Shown: positions 25,540 through 37,683 of the stretch, one piece after another
Layout of the letters: every line of letters starts with the position of its first letter
How positions within the stretch are numbered: position 1 is the first letter of the stretch
Origin: Aphis gossypii
Taxonomy: Eukaryota; Arthropoda; Insecta; Hemiptera; Aphididae
Reading direction: 5' to 3'
Assembly (NCBI RefSeq): GCF_020184175.1
Contig: NC_065533.1
Span: 3,184,695 to 3,248,694 of the forward strand
Length of the DNA stretch: 64,000 bases
Notes under the pieces: model-generated
Database searches by the model: none
The model's input: only the letters and a program-made list of their open reading frames with translations
Told to the model about the DNA's origin: nothing
Made by a program: the position numbers and the translations under genes

Positions 25540-26325
25540 TTGTATATATTTTCAGGTTTTGCTATATAATAAGTATACCAATTAAATTTGACAACGTTTA
25601 ATTTAAATATTTTATGTTATAACAAATAAATGTTTTTTTCGATTACTACTACTATTTCTACTATTCTAGTATTCTGTCATAGTATTAGAACTTATTCACA
25701 ATGCTAATTTTTTTTAGCCAGTATTATTTATAACTATTTAAAGTTATATGATAACCAGTAAGATTATAATAAGACATACTATGAACGTATAAAGTATATA
25801 AGGATATTATGAGGTCATAATATCAAATAATACTTATGAATTAAATTTGTATTATTATTATTATTATGATAATCTAAATCGGATTTGACATAAAATATTT
25901 GATGATATTATTTTTTCATTTATTTTATTGTTTATAAAAGGAGAAAATAATATAAAATTAATTTATGTATTAAATACATAATTATGTATAATATCATTTT
26001 ATTAATATTGTGTTTTATTTAATTGATGAGCTCAGTTCCTGATAAGATATAGCAGTAAAGGAGCTACAGTAAAAGTATTTGGTGTTTTTAGTCTTATTTT
26101 GACATTAGCTGTTATTGTTGTTAAGTATACATTTCCTATTTTAATGTGGTAATGTTACGTATGTATTGTGGTAGCTCAATATTATTGACAATAGTTTGAT
26201 TTTTAATAATCAAGTATACTTTAAAAATTTCTCATTAAAGTATATATATATTTAATATTTGTTTAATAAGGTAAGCACTAAGCAGGTAGTTATCATCTTC
26301 GACTAAACCAGTTGGCGGTTCCGCT
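25540..26325. other. AT-rich spacer upstream of zinc-finger gene
   Basis: This would hold the promoter or 5-prime exons of the zinc-finger gene, but no core promoter motif or splice pair could be fixed. It has an ATT microsatellite-like run near 25850-25867. Confidence 0.4.
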
Positions 26326-26949
26326 CTAATGAACGTCAAAAGTGACGAAACGGTTGTTGTAATAATCACTTGAGAGTCCAATTGTGGCAGCACTATCACT
26401 ATTTTCTTGAGTGAAAACTGAAAATACTACGTTTATGGACGATACTGACTTTGATATTTAAGTTTTTTCCATTGACTCCGTTTCAATGACTGGAGGTTCT
26501 ATTACTTCAATTTCCACATTCATAAAGCCATGTTGTCATTACAATTCATACCTAGAAAAGATATCCCAGTCTTTTCTTTCAAAAATTATTAATGGATAAT
26601 GAGGATAAACTTCTCAAGAAAACCCTTTAAAACAAATTAACAACTGTTAATATGTCCTCTTATTTTGTTCCGCATCATCTGAAACATTATCTGTGACATT
26701 TTTTTCGAAAAATAACTCTCCTCGGTGAGTTCTTCAAATTTGTCCAGAATTTTTTCAGTCATTTATTTTATCCATCCGTTGTCTTAACAGTTACCTTAGA
26801 AATAATCCATTATTCGTTGATATAAACTGTTCTTTTTTTACTGGAGTATCACTTTCAGTCGAGTTTTTTCGAATTGCTTTATTTTTACTAGCAGATCGGT
26901 AGCTTTCATCAGACAATTGCTCACTTGAGCCAAAGTTATGTAAATTATC
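26326..26949 (-). pseudogene. Broken coding-like pieces of an unknown protein
   Basis: Several frames on the - strand look protein-coding in composition but are interrupted. At 26949-26791 there is a 52-residue stretch rich in S, K and E (it includes GSSEQLSDESYRSASKNK). At 26762-26637 an ATG opens 41 residues (starting MTEKILDKFEELTEES). At 26613-26539 and 26523-26458 are further short stretches, the latter being MNVEIEVIEPPVIETESMEK. From 26457 to 26326 the same frame stays open again (including QENSDSAATIGLSS). The pieces lie in different frames or are split by stops. Either this is a decayed gene or these are exons whose splice sites I could not define. It lies upstream of the zinc-finger gene on the same strand. 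No family was recognised. Confidence 0.4.
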
Positions 26950-26965
26950 TCAAATCGTACTAATC

Positions 26966-27636
26966 TTAGATCCATATTCTCTTTAATATGAAGAAATTCC
27001 TTATGTACTTAGTTATTATGTTTGAGCTTAACTTTTTCCTACTAGTACTGTGTCTCCATTATAATGACTTATTATTTTATAATACCTTCTAATTTCCGGT
27101 GAAATTATTCAATGAAATATATAAGACATTTTTTTATACTATAACATATTTTTTTTTATCTTAACCGGTACCTACTACTCTTTGAAAATCATAATTATGC
27201 AATATAATATTACCCTCCCCTACTGATAATCCTGACAAACAATAAATTATATAACAAAAATGTTAATTAATACAATACTATTAATATTTCCTAGTTGGAT
27301 TTAAATTCCATAAAAACTAAAAAAAAAAAAATAACTAAAGCTGCCTTTTAAGACAAAATAACGTACTTAATTTAAAAAAAAAAAATACACATATTAAGTT
27401 GCATAAACATCCTGATTTGGACCTATTTTACAGCACGTAAAATAAGAAAAAATTTATGTTTTCATTAATTTGCATATTTATGAGTTACAACACTTAATAA
27501 CGCAATGTTGCTATAGTTCCGAATGTCGTTTTTAAAGCATGTGTTTTTTTCCTTGACCAATTATACGCTTCTTACTAAATATTTTCTTAAACAAGAATAA
27601 CTTAACTCGATATTCGTTTATAATACAATATTTTGT
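26966..27636. other. AT-rich spacer
   Basis: Poly-A runs and no coding-like frame; nothing else was recognised. Confidence 0.4.
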
Positions 27637-27640
27637 TTAA

Positions 27641-28145
27641 GGGGCTCGGTGCCAGATTTTCAAATTTTCCACAATTCTATAAAATTTGAAAATTAAATTT
27701 TGTATTTTAGTTATCACCTTAATTATAATACTTTTCCACTAATTTACTACCCGATACCTATTGAAGGGGGGTTGATAGAGTGTATTATATCAAAAAACAA
27801 ATGACTTTGTGGGAATAATTCTCAGGCCTTGTAGAATTGTCGGATTTTGGTAACTATATTTTTATTTGAAAGAAGAAGACTTCCTACGGGCCGCATCGAA
27901 CTCCGATTTTTATTTTATAATTTACACAAAATTGCTTAAATTTTTAATATTTTTTAAGACAGATTATAAATTTTGAGATTAAAATATTGAAAAACGGAAT
28001 TCGATGTGGCCTGTAAAATATTACTCTCTGTTAGTTAAAAAAAAAAATTATCAGATTTGGTTGATTCTACAGAACATGATCCCTATTCCCGTAGACTGTA
28101 GACTGTAGAGTGAATTTTTGTGTACAAAATTTTTATCCGGGCGCC
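27641..28145. mobile_element. TTAA-flanked foldback element, 505 bp
   Basis: TTAA at 27637-27640 and TTAA at 28146-28149 flank ends that mirror each other imperfectly: GGGGCTCGG on the left against GGCGCCCGG as the reverse complement of the right. The interior is a long imperfect palindrome. For example, gggccgcatcgaactccg near 27889 is mirrored by cggaattcgatgtggcctg near 27995. The TTAA target fits piggyBac-type insertion, but the termini are diverged and the family is an inference. Confidence 0.5.
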
Positions 28146-28400
28146 TTAAATGTTATTACCTATGTAATTAAACAATCGAATGAGGCCGTTTCACAAACTG
28201 CTTACGTTAAAATAATAATATTAATATAATATATATTTATATACATATATAAATAATATAATATATTAATATTAATATATCTCTTCGTTTTTTCCATAGA
28301 CGATTTATATAAATTCATAATAATAATAGGTGATTTATCCTCCATACAAGTTTAACTTAATTTAACAATAGAATATTTTTAAACAAAAGTCACTGAATCG

Positions 28401-28795
28401 AAGTTGCAAAGAGAACATTTTGAACTAGCTATAATGTATAAAAATGCATTTAAAACTTTTCTTAGAGTCAAAACCCGCTTTGGTAGTAACACGATTCAAT
28501 CATTTTCCGATTTTAATTTTGAAATTAATTTTATTTTTTATTATTAAAGATTGTTGAATCAGTCAACGAAAAACGATTTTGCAATAAACAAACTCGAATT
28601 CTTAAAAACTAAAATCACTAATCAGATACATATATATTTTTGTATTTTGTGTTAGAAACCATTCTTTACAATATGATTCTAATGCAGCAAGTAATATAGA
28701 TGCTAGATCCTAGATGTATTATCAAAAGACATCCCACTTTTATTCTTGACATTTTAGATTCTGAGTGGAAGGATGAGTGTATTAATTTTAAAATT
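28401..28795 (-). repeat. Dispersed repeat fragment
   Basis: The segment tttagattctgagtggaagg through gagtgtattaattttaaaat (about 28753-28792) is an inverted, diverged match to the right end of the 14-kb repeat at 15750-15785. The stretch before it is probably the same element but is too diverged to bound. Confidence 0.45.
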
Positions 28796-31700
28796 ATATT
28801 ATAATATTATGTATTGTTAAATGTTCCACGATAAGCGGTTGAAAAATGCACCTACTTTCTTTTGTCTTTTATATTATTATTTATAAGATTTCTTAGATAA
28901 TAAGTTTGCATATTAATCGGGAAAATAACAAATTTCTTATTCTATTAATAAACTCCTTTAGTTTCATGATACTATAATGATAAAATATTGAATATAAATA
29001 ATCACAACTATTCATTGTACAACCGATTTATATTTTATTTAACTATAACATTATGCAATATTTATATATTTGTTAATGAAAATACAGCGAAGCATCCTTT
29101 ATAACGGAATTCCGTTTAATGAAATATTTTCGAGAACTTCCATTAAATTAGATTCAAATTCATGTAATTTTTATTAAAAAATGTTTCTTTGTACAAAAAG
29201 TATTATTTTATTGCTGGTTGAGACTTAGCAATATAAAAGTCTTACTGTACTTTACTGTCTGTACAATGTACATACTACATTATCATATTTGAAATGATTT
29301 AATAAATCAATATTTATCTTAAAACCACTACAAAGGTGGCTTGATTAATAATTCCTTATTTTAGTATAGCTATTTGGTTTCAATTTCAACTTTAGAAAAG
29401 GTTGAATGCACTGGCACAATGATATCATAAAACATTACAAACTATAGGGTTATGATTAATAAACTTGTAAAGAAAATAGGAAATCATGATTTTTATTACA
29501 AATTAATGGACTTTGTTTTAAGTAATTATTCGTGTCGTCGTTGTCGTAGATATGCATCGCGGTTCCCATCCGGAAATGATGCACCTAAATTATTATAATA
29601 TTATTATGTACACTGATGTAGGTCAGTGGCGCGAAGAAAATTCGTCAGCACACACGTAAACGTACACCATTATCGTCATCGCCGGCTGGTGTGTACATAT
29701 ACTTTGGTGTACATAACAGTATTTAGATACTTGCCTATTAAATCTGTACCATAATGTGCACATATTCATTTTTATATGCCTATGCTTAATTCGAGGGCCC
29801 CGCGAGTGCCACTCGACGACAGTGATGACCGTGTTACATATCTCAAAGTTCAAACACGCATGATGCGCCCAATAATACTATATCAATGTATAATATAATA
29901 TTTAATATAATTATATACTGTCATAGCAACATACTTATATATTGTATAGACGTCGAGAGGTAATAATATATGGACGCAAGCCGAAAACCCGCGAGTCATC
30001 AAGCACAAGCGCACACATAATCGCATAATAATACACCTCATGTCCTCATAACACTATAATATTATATTGTGTGTTATTAAAGCGTAAGCCTGGCTCAATG
30101 TTATTATATTTGTATTATACATAAAAATATAAATTATCTATTGTTATTTTTGTTTTTTTCTTCTAAAAACGCTTAACAATTGAATACTATAAAAAATAAT
30201 ATGATAAAGTTGCGTTTTATTCAACTCATTGATTTGTAGAGATAAAATTGAGCCAAATGTGGGGGGATATAGTTGTCGAACTCTGCAACTCTGCACTTAG
30301 TGTGACAAATCGTACTCTGTTTTCAGTATCCAAATAACACGCCAATGCATCATTCGATCGATCGGCAAATAACGTCCAAATGTTTTTATCGCACGTGCAC
30401 ACTGCAGAAGCAATTAATCACCGCTTCTAATTCAAACCCGCGATTATGCGCTTTGCGCATACAGTCAATTCACCCATTTTTTATCTTTTAAAAATGCGTT
30501 CATTCAAGCTCAGGATTTTAAAATTTTTAGATACATACCTAAATAACATATTTTCAAGTACCTACCTAATTGGATTCTTTTTCACTATTTAAAAAATATC
30601 CCTAGGGTAATATTATAATCCAGTTAAATATAAATTATATTAGTTGTAATATATTATTATTATTGATTATCGAGGTGGTGCACGATGCAGGTATAACGTT
30701 GTAGTATACCTACTAGTCGAAAGCAGCCAACGAAACTGGGATTTGGGCCACGGTCTGATAATCCGAACAGAAATTATATATGTAACACAATGTATAATAT
30801 ATAATATATATATAAATGCCTAGCTTATACATTATACATAATAGCCGAAATACATAATATGATTATTAAAATACATGTATATAAGGTCACGCCGTACGCC
30901 GCGGGTCTGGTGCAAATCGGTTTAACCACGCGTTCAGAGACCGTTTGTTTTTTTTCAGGCTAAAGTATTAAAATATTAATATTACAGACCCATTTTCGTA
31001 TACAATAAGAACAACTATATTATTATAATATTTTCATGATCTTACGGTCTTCCAACTTTTCACTAAATTTCGCGCCAGACAACTTATCTAAGACTAAAAA
31101 AAAAAAAACCCCGGAAACGGAAATGGTAATTAATTATTTTAATTATGTTGTATTTAAATAAGACTTCAACGATCTTCAAAATTATGCTTTAAACATGTTA
31201 ACTAAATAAACGTGTTAAGACGTATGTGATGAGGCACTGTATAGTGTATTGTACGTAATTACTAAGTTTACCCGCTCCCAATATGACCTAATGCGTAATG
31301 CAATATTTTTAAAGCAAACCACAGAGAATTGTTAATTAATTAATTAATGTGATATAAATTAATATAGTTAATTAAGTAAACGTACAAGCTTATAATATAG
31401 AAAACTTTCAGTAAAATCAATTTTATTCAATTTCGTTGGTTTAATATTCATTTGAATCAGGTATAATATCAAACTTAGTACATTATTTCATACCTATGGC
31501 CAATCAAACAATTTTTTAATTTTTAAGAAATAAACGGGTATTTTTAGAATTCATACTTTACATAATATTGACGCAATGATGCCATGTTTAAAAATGAAAA
31601 TTTTATAAAAAAAAAACAACTATAGAACACAGATAATACGATTTTACCTTAAAGTTTTATAACAAAATCGACTCATTCTAATAGTAAGTTTAACTTCATA

Positions 31701-32609
31701 AAATTGATACTGCAGAATGAAAAAGTCGTATGTTTGTAATACGAGGACAACACAATGCGGATATAAGAGCGTCCTCTTAATACTCGTAGTAAACAATATG
31801 TGTATTTACATAATTGAAAATCGAATTTCCAAATGTGTAAATGAAACAATTAAATATCACCTTTAACAGTAATATTTCATACAAATGTAATCTCGGGAGT
31901 CAAATATACACGTAGCGCAGCGCACTTTGTCATGTCATATCCAAATGAATTGTAAATACATTGATTTCGTAATTTGTATATCTTCGGAAAACTCGGTAAG
32001 TAGAAAACAAAAATCTGTTGGTAGGAAGAAACGTCACTTTTACGTCCTCCGCGTTGTTATACGGCCGTTTTCTTCCGTGTAATGTCATGGCTTACATTAT
32101 AATATAATATAGAAATTACATAAATTTCGCTCTCCGTCGAGAAAATTATTAATCGCTGTACACAACATAATTTATTGTACATTAATAGTAGTAAAACTAC
32201 GGAGCGACGAAAAAAGTATGACACGACCATCGTACAATATATTTTCGTCATATAGGTAGTTTTAGTGTTTTGCGTGTGGACGGATGCGTCGGTGGGGACG
32301 AGGTCACGAAATCACAATACCGCTTATAACGCATTTTGTGTAGTGACGGTCAAGGGTATTGTACGCGAATAATAAAAACGCCGACGCAGAGTACAAACAG
32401 CCGAAAAAAAATAAAAAATAATAATAATGTACACACTTATTGCGATGTTTCTGCACGAGGAACCGTGACGGTGCGAAAAATTGTTTAATAGGTACTCACA
32501 ACCCACCTTTACTATTTGCCAGTAATATTTTAGTAATTATAATATTATAATAATCAAAGAACTGCTGGTCGCTGCTTTTGTTAGATGATTTTAGAACGAA
32601 CGCCCGAAA
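28796..32609. other. AT-rich spacer
   Basis: No supported gene. Small GC-richer patches occur at 29530-29870 and 30890-30950. TAAT tandem repeats lie near 31333-31348. The minus-strand frames near 29623, 32057 and 32324 lack recognisable domains. Confidence 0.4.
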
Positions 32610-32801
32610 ATGTCATCGTCAAATTTAACCGATTCTCCAGTGATTCAGAGACGTGTTAAAAAATACCCAATACCATGTAGGGACGACAAAAAACAGTCAT
32701 CATTGTCCTCAAAATATGACGATTATTTCCTGAGAGGAGGAATGTGCGAAAGAAAAAAAACGTTTTTGGCCGGCATATCACACATTTTTTTTAGCAAATA
32801 G
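32610..32801 (+). CDS. Possible small basic protein or exon, 63 codons
   Basis: The ATG context (gaaaATGTCA) is reasonable and the frame is rich in S, K and R with low hydrophobicity up to LAGISHIFFSK. That is less AT-driven than the neighbouring chance frames. No domain was recognised and no splice site was fixed. It may be a small gene, a first exon or chance; I lean toward chance. Confidence 0.2.
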   Translation: MSSSNLTDSPVIQRRVKKYPIPCRDDKKQSSLSSKYDDYFLRGGMCERKKTFLAGISHIFFSK

Positions 32802-35095
32802 ATCATTCAAATTGCCTACCTGGTGCCGTAAACATTTTGTGAATATTTACACAACTATAATATTATATATTAGCACCAAAAATACACTCAATATCGATTT
32901 TTTGGAGGGGTCCTAGTGTAATATAACGCTGTTTAAAAATTACCTCTTGGCATAAGTTTTACAGATTTCTTTGGCGTCGGTGTATCGTTGTAACAAGTCT
33001 CTGCGGATGACTGATAGTTTCATGACGCTTTTATACCAAACCGATGAAAATCGAGATCCACGACCCGAGTGCATAATAGTATTTTTGCAACATACGTACA
33101 ATTCATTATTATCACCGTCTGTGATTATAATGTACATGAATACATTTCATTAGTACAACACACAGCTATGTAATAATATACGTATTTCAAGTATCTACAC
33201 CAAACATAAACGATTTTTATTTCCCATTTGACGGTAACCATTAAGTACATTGTTTTTCAGATTTTCTTTTTTCATCCTATTATTATTATACGTCATAATA
33301 TTATATTATTATTGGCCCACGACAATCGTATTACAAATGCAGAAACGTGACGTCACGATGCACCCAAAAAGGCAAATCACTCGGTCGTGTTTTTATTTAA
33401 ATTTTAATACAACGATGTTGAACAAAAACGAAAAAAACAGGTGCAGTATTCGCAACGACAATAAACAAATCATCATGCACGCACGATTCCACCGATACTG
33501 TACATGAGGCACTGAGTTCGTATACTCGTACAATATTATTAGTATCGTAGTACTGCAACAGCAGCGGATGCCGCTCATTATATTCGCGTTGATCAAAATA
33601 TTCGAAAAACAGCGTGCATGGAAAATATTACGTCTAAAAAGTTAAGAGGTTTATGACCTTAACAACTAGAAAATGCATGCAAATAATATATCCTTAAGAA
33701 TATCAAAGTATGTCTTTAGATATAGAGCAATCAGATATGGTATTATACAATGCGTTAAAATATTCCATTTTTGATTTAAAATAATAATTTTCTACAATAG
33801 GTATATTTTTAACAATGACTAAATTGATGATTAATATTTTTTAACTTTTATTAATTACCTATAGAATTTTATTGCATACAGGATTTACATCCATTTGATT
33901 CGATGCGATTTTTTTTTATTGTTCAGAAAACTGTTAATGTTAAAATAAAAAACAACATTTTCATTACCATTGAATTATCAGATTTTCAGTTAATAAAACA
34001 AGTTTTAAAAATTGTATCAATTAAATCAGAGTAAACTTGTAAATTAATCTAACTTATAATACGTCCAACTAAAGTCGGACAGTTCAGTCCAAAACCATAT
34101 TTTTGTATGATGATTTTAGTATTTTTATTTATTAGTATTATTATCGCCACCAACCGTTCATCCGTTTAAGTTTTGAATAATAATATATGTATTTTTGTTT
34201 TTACTTCATTTACAACCACATGCGTCATCTATCGCTGTGGCTGCTTGCTTATAACTTATAAGCTATAACGATACTCTACAGGTGATTAGTTTATAATTGG
34301 CTCCACATAATAGCTTCTCTCCACGGCATATTTTAGCATCTATTGTATATTTGGTTTGAATTCAATATATCCATTAGTCATTACGAATAATATAAACTAA
34401 TTTTAAATGATTGTGGCAAAAAAAAAATAGATAAATAATAAAACTAACAAGAAGTGTTTAAATTAATGAAACAGTAGTAATGTCATTATACCTATAGGTA
34501 CATAATATAATTTTTGCTTGTACATGTACGTCATACTTTCGATTCAGTCAACTGTTATTCATATAGGCAAGAGAGGCATCTACAACCCTAAATACCCTAT
34601 ATTAATATTTATTGTTATCCGAGTCATCGGCTCGTTATTGACCGGTTAATGTTATCGTTTAAAATCTACAATTGATCATCTAATACCTTTTAACAGTATT
34701 TTAATACTTAGTTTGTGTGTGTTGAATTAACTAATTTATTTCGTGTATTGTAATTTGTAACTACTTTATTTCAAAACATTGTAAAAATACGTCTCAAGAA
34801 AGTAATTAATATCGATTATATGTTTATAATAGCGAAATGACTAATGGATAATAAACCAGATTTAAAAGGAATGTTAATGTAATAGAAATGGTCTCAAGCG
34901 TACGATTTAGCTGCTGCAGCCACTGTTCAAGATAACAGTTTTTATTCACATGCTGATGTGAGTACGGGAATTTAGCCAAAAACATACTTTGCTATCTATA
35001 ATATTGTATTTGAAGATTTACATATTATTCTACATAGTATATCATATTTTTTCTGTGGTGAACCTTAAGGGTGGGGGAAGCTTATCTGAGATTTT
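32802..35095. other. AT-rich spacer with overlapping short frames
   Basis: Opposite-strand frames overlap at 32940-33153 and 33250-33596. Neither strand gives a recognisable protein. The remainder is AT-rich with no bounded repeat. Confidence 0.35.
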
Positions 35096-35310
35096 CCTAA
35101 TAAGTTTGGTATACTGATGTTGAGAGTATTATAAGTGCATATAAGATTTTGCAGCAACTTTCATACAAATTAAGTAAAATTTGACTGTACATTATTATTG
35201 CGCATTGTACTTTGTTCACTGCAGAACATAAAAAGTATTTTTAAATTTATTTAAAATCTCGAGGAGAGGTACATACATCATAACACCCCTCCACATCCGC
35301 TGCACAACCC
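35096..35310 (+). repeat. Dispersed repeat, copy 1
   Basis: cctaataagtttggtatact, ttttgcagcaactttcatac and gtatttttaaattt occur here in the same order and similar spacing as at 48349-48535. This indicates two diverged copies of one interspersed element of unknown family. Confidence 0.55.
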
Positions 35311-36899
35311 ATCAAAATAATACTAATATATAGGTATTAAGTATTATGTTTTATATTATACGCGAATGGTCATGGACGCAATTACTGGTATGTAATGGTT
35401 TAATAATATTTATGTATAAGTAAATATTATTATAAACGCATATGTAGAATATTATGTCGATCGCGTGATAGATCTGCAAACGGGATCGTGACTCATTGAG
35501 TTGAAATGCATTCACCAAGTATAGGTATTTTTTTTTTATAATACTTTTATGTATATTCGTCATTTGCTTACGCTTTATACAAATGTATTACCATACTCGC
35601 GATTATTATCATTTATCCGACGATACAATAATTTATCGTAATAAATAGAAATATGACATTATAATATGTTGGCCGAGTGAAATGATGAGAGTAGACAGAA
35701 ATCTAAGAATCATCTCAGTGGCGAGTTCACACGAGATTTTATATAATATTGTAGTTATCATAAAGCGACACTTATTCACAACCTAATAGGTACACGCACG
35801 AAAGTTTCAATGTTTTGAAAACCTTGAATAAGAAGAAAACGTAGTGGTTTTTTTTTCCGCGCGGAAATTCCGCTGTAATGTGTCCTGCAATAGTATTTAA
35901 ATATATGAATTTCGATACTTCGAAAATTCCGCCACGCAACGTCCGCTGTGGATATTCCGCATGTGTGACACCGGCCTAAGAAGTATAAACTAAGAACTAC
36001 TTACTAAGAATTAAATCATTATCAGAATATTATGATTAGGTCTATGAAAAACCGTACCTATACAATTGGATAATATACTGACACGGTACTTTACTTCGAA
36101 GCGCGAACAACAGCGGAGAAAACGACTTAATTGAGTTAATACTACACACAGGTTAGGTCTCGCTACGTCCAGACTGCTCGATAAAGATTTATAATCGCTT
36201 CGTTACGACTTCCGGTCGTACTCGTTACCGTCATCGTCTGTTACATTTCGTCTAGCGGTGCGGTAGATTATTGCAAATTAAAACAATATTGTCAGCGCGT
36301 ATTGAATATCAGCGTGGGCAAGTCATAAAATGACGAGTTGCGGAATTGTTAAATAATGTGCTCCACTCGTCGCCGCACAAATCCCTACCGTTAGCATTGT
36401 CGACTGAAAAATATGATATTATTTTCACTTCGTAAAAAGATAAGGTTTTGTCTTAAAAAAAAAAACTGGCGCATGCAATAGTAATGTATATTGTATACTT
36501 TAGATTACGTGATTCAAGGCAGATCAAATATATAATATTATATGATCGTTTGTCGCACGAGACGAGACCCCTATATATGAGTATATTGTCATATAAAACG
36601 GTTGGTGAAGACAAAGTTCAAACACACATTTTTCATTTTTAAATTTCCTCCCATTCGAAAATTATAATCCATAAAATATAACGAATTACCACCATACGTC
36701 TTAATACTTTATTATTCGTCGAACGTTCAATAATAATTGTAGATGAGCCGTATAGGCGGTATAATACCTATACATAGTATACTAAACGACAAAATTTTAC
36801 TGCTGGAAAACCGGTGTGTTAAGTCCACGTTGGTTCCGAACGAAATTCTTATCACACGCGGATCTTAATCGTACATAATATTATTACCTATTGCGGATA
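35311..36899. other. Spacer with a GC-rich repeat-like patch
   Basis: At 35855-35975 there is a GC-rich block with several TTCCGC or GCGGAA motifs (cgcgcggaaattccgc on the left, gtccgctgtggatattccgc on the right). It ends in tgtgacaccggcctaag and looks like a transposon end. Nothing else was supported. Confidence 0.35.
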
Positions 36900-37683
36900 T
36901 TACATTTTACCATTCTCGATGATATTATGTATTAAAGTGTTACGCCTGAAAACAACGCGCACATTTTCGTCGACACCTCCGCCGTCGCACGAGGAATACG
37001 CGGTCCGTTCCACGGTGTTTCTTTTCACGCGGAGGGAGCCTGCGGCGGCGGCGGCGGGTCGGGCCGGGCGGAAGCGGTCGCGGAAATGTGTGCCACAACT
37101 TTCACGGAAGACCTACATACGCGGTCGTAGGTATACGTTTACGACATTGACTCGCGCGCCGCTTTCTTCGCCGCCGCCGTTCTCATTCGAGTTTGTTGCC
37201 CCAGAAATATATTATAACGCGCCGCCGGTGATTCGAAGAGAGTATAATATAATATTATAATGTCGTATGCACACACCGCGGCCGCCGGTAATAATAATAA
37301 TAATAATAATATAATACACACGGTGATAACGCGATAATAGGTTACCCGCCGCCGCCGGTGCAGTGTCAGTCGGTGGTGGGCGGACGACCGTAGTATTACA
37401 AGTCGCACGACGAGTTTTGACTGGTGGGAAATGGAGAACGGGCCCGCGAGACCACGACGTTTGCCATTGACATCGTAATAACGACGTATTATATTGATAA
37501 TATATAATAACATTATACATATATTATATAGGAATCAGATACGAAGGGGCGACCGACCGACCTCATGCTGACGCTCGCGCGTTTGTTTCACCGGAGCCTC
37601 AGCGGCATGATTTGTTATTCATCACCTACAATAGCCGCGATGTTGTTTTGCGCTACTTCCGTTTTCACTCGCCGCCGTTCAAG
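36900..37683. promoter_or_regulatory. CpG-rich island, candidate promoter and first exon
   Basis: About 780 bp is far richer in C, G and CpG than the surroundings, with GCC/GCG runs at 37041-37055 and 37347-37360. Long overlapping frames on both strands here are a by-product of GC richness. Near the right edge an ATG at 37565 opens 39 codons (starting MLTLARLFHRSLSG) that run into AAG|GTATAG at 37683, a plausible splice donor. This would suit a promoter with a first coding exon on the + strand, but the downstream exon is not identified and a - strand promoter is equally possible. Confidence 0.4.

Noticed and set aside
32940..33153. Opposite-strand frames of 60-65 codons
   Set aside because: Both strands look equally plausible, which is typical of chance overlap; no family recognised on either.
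36919..37520. Three overlapping frames of 102-124 codons on both strands
   Set aside because: High GC content removes stop codons in every frame; repeated A, R and P runs and no domains.
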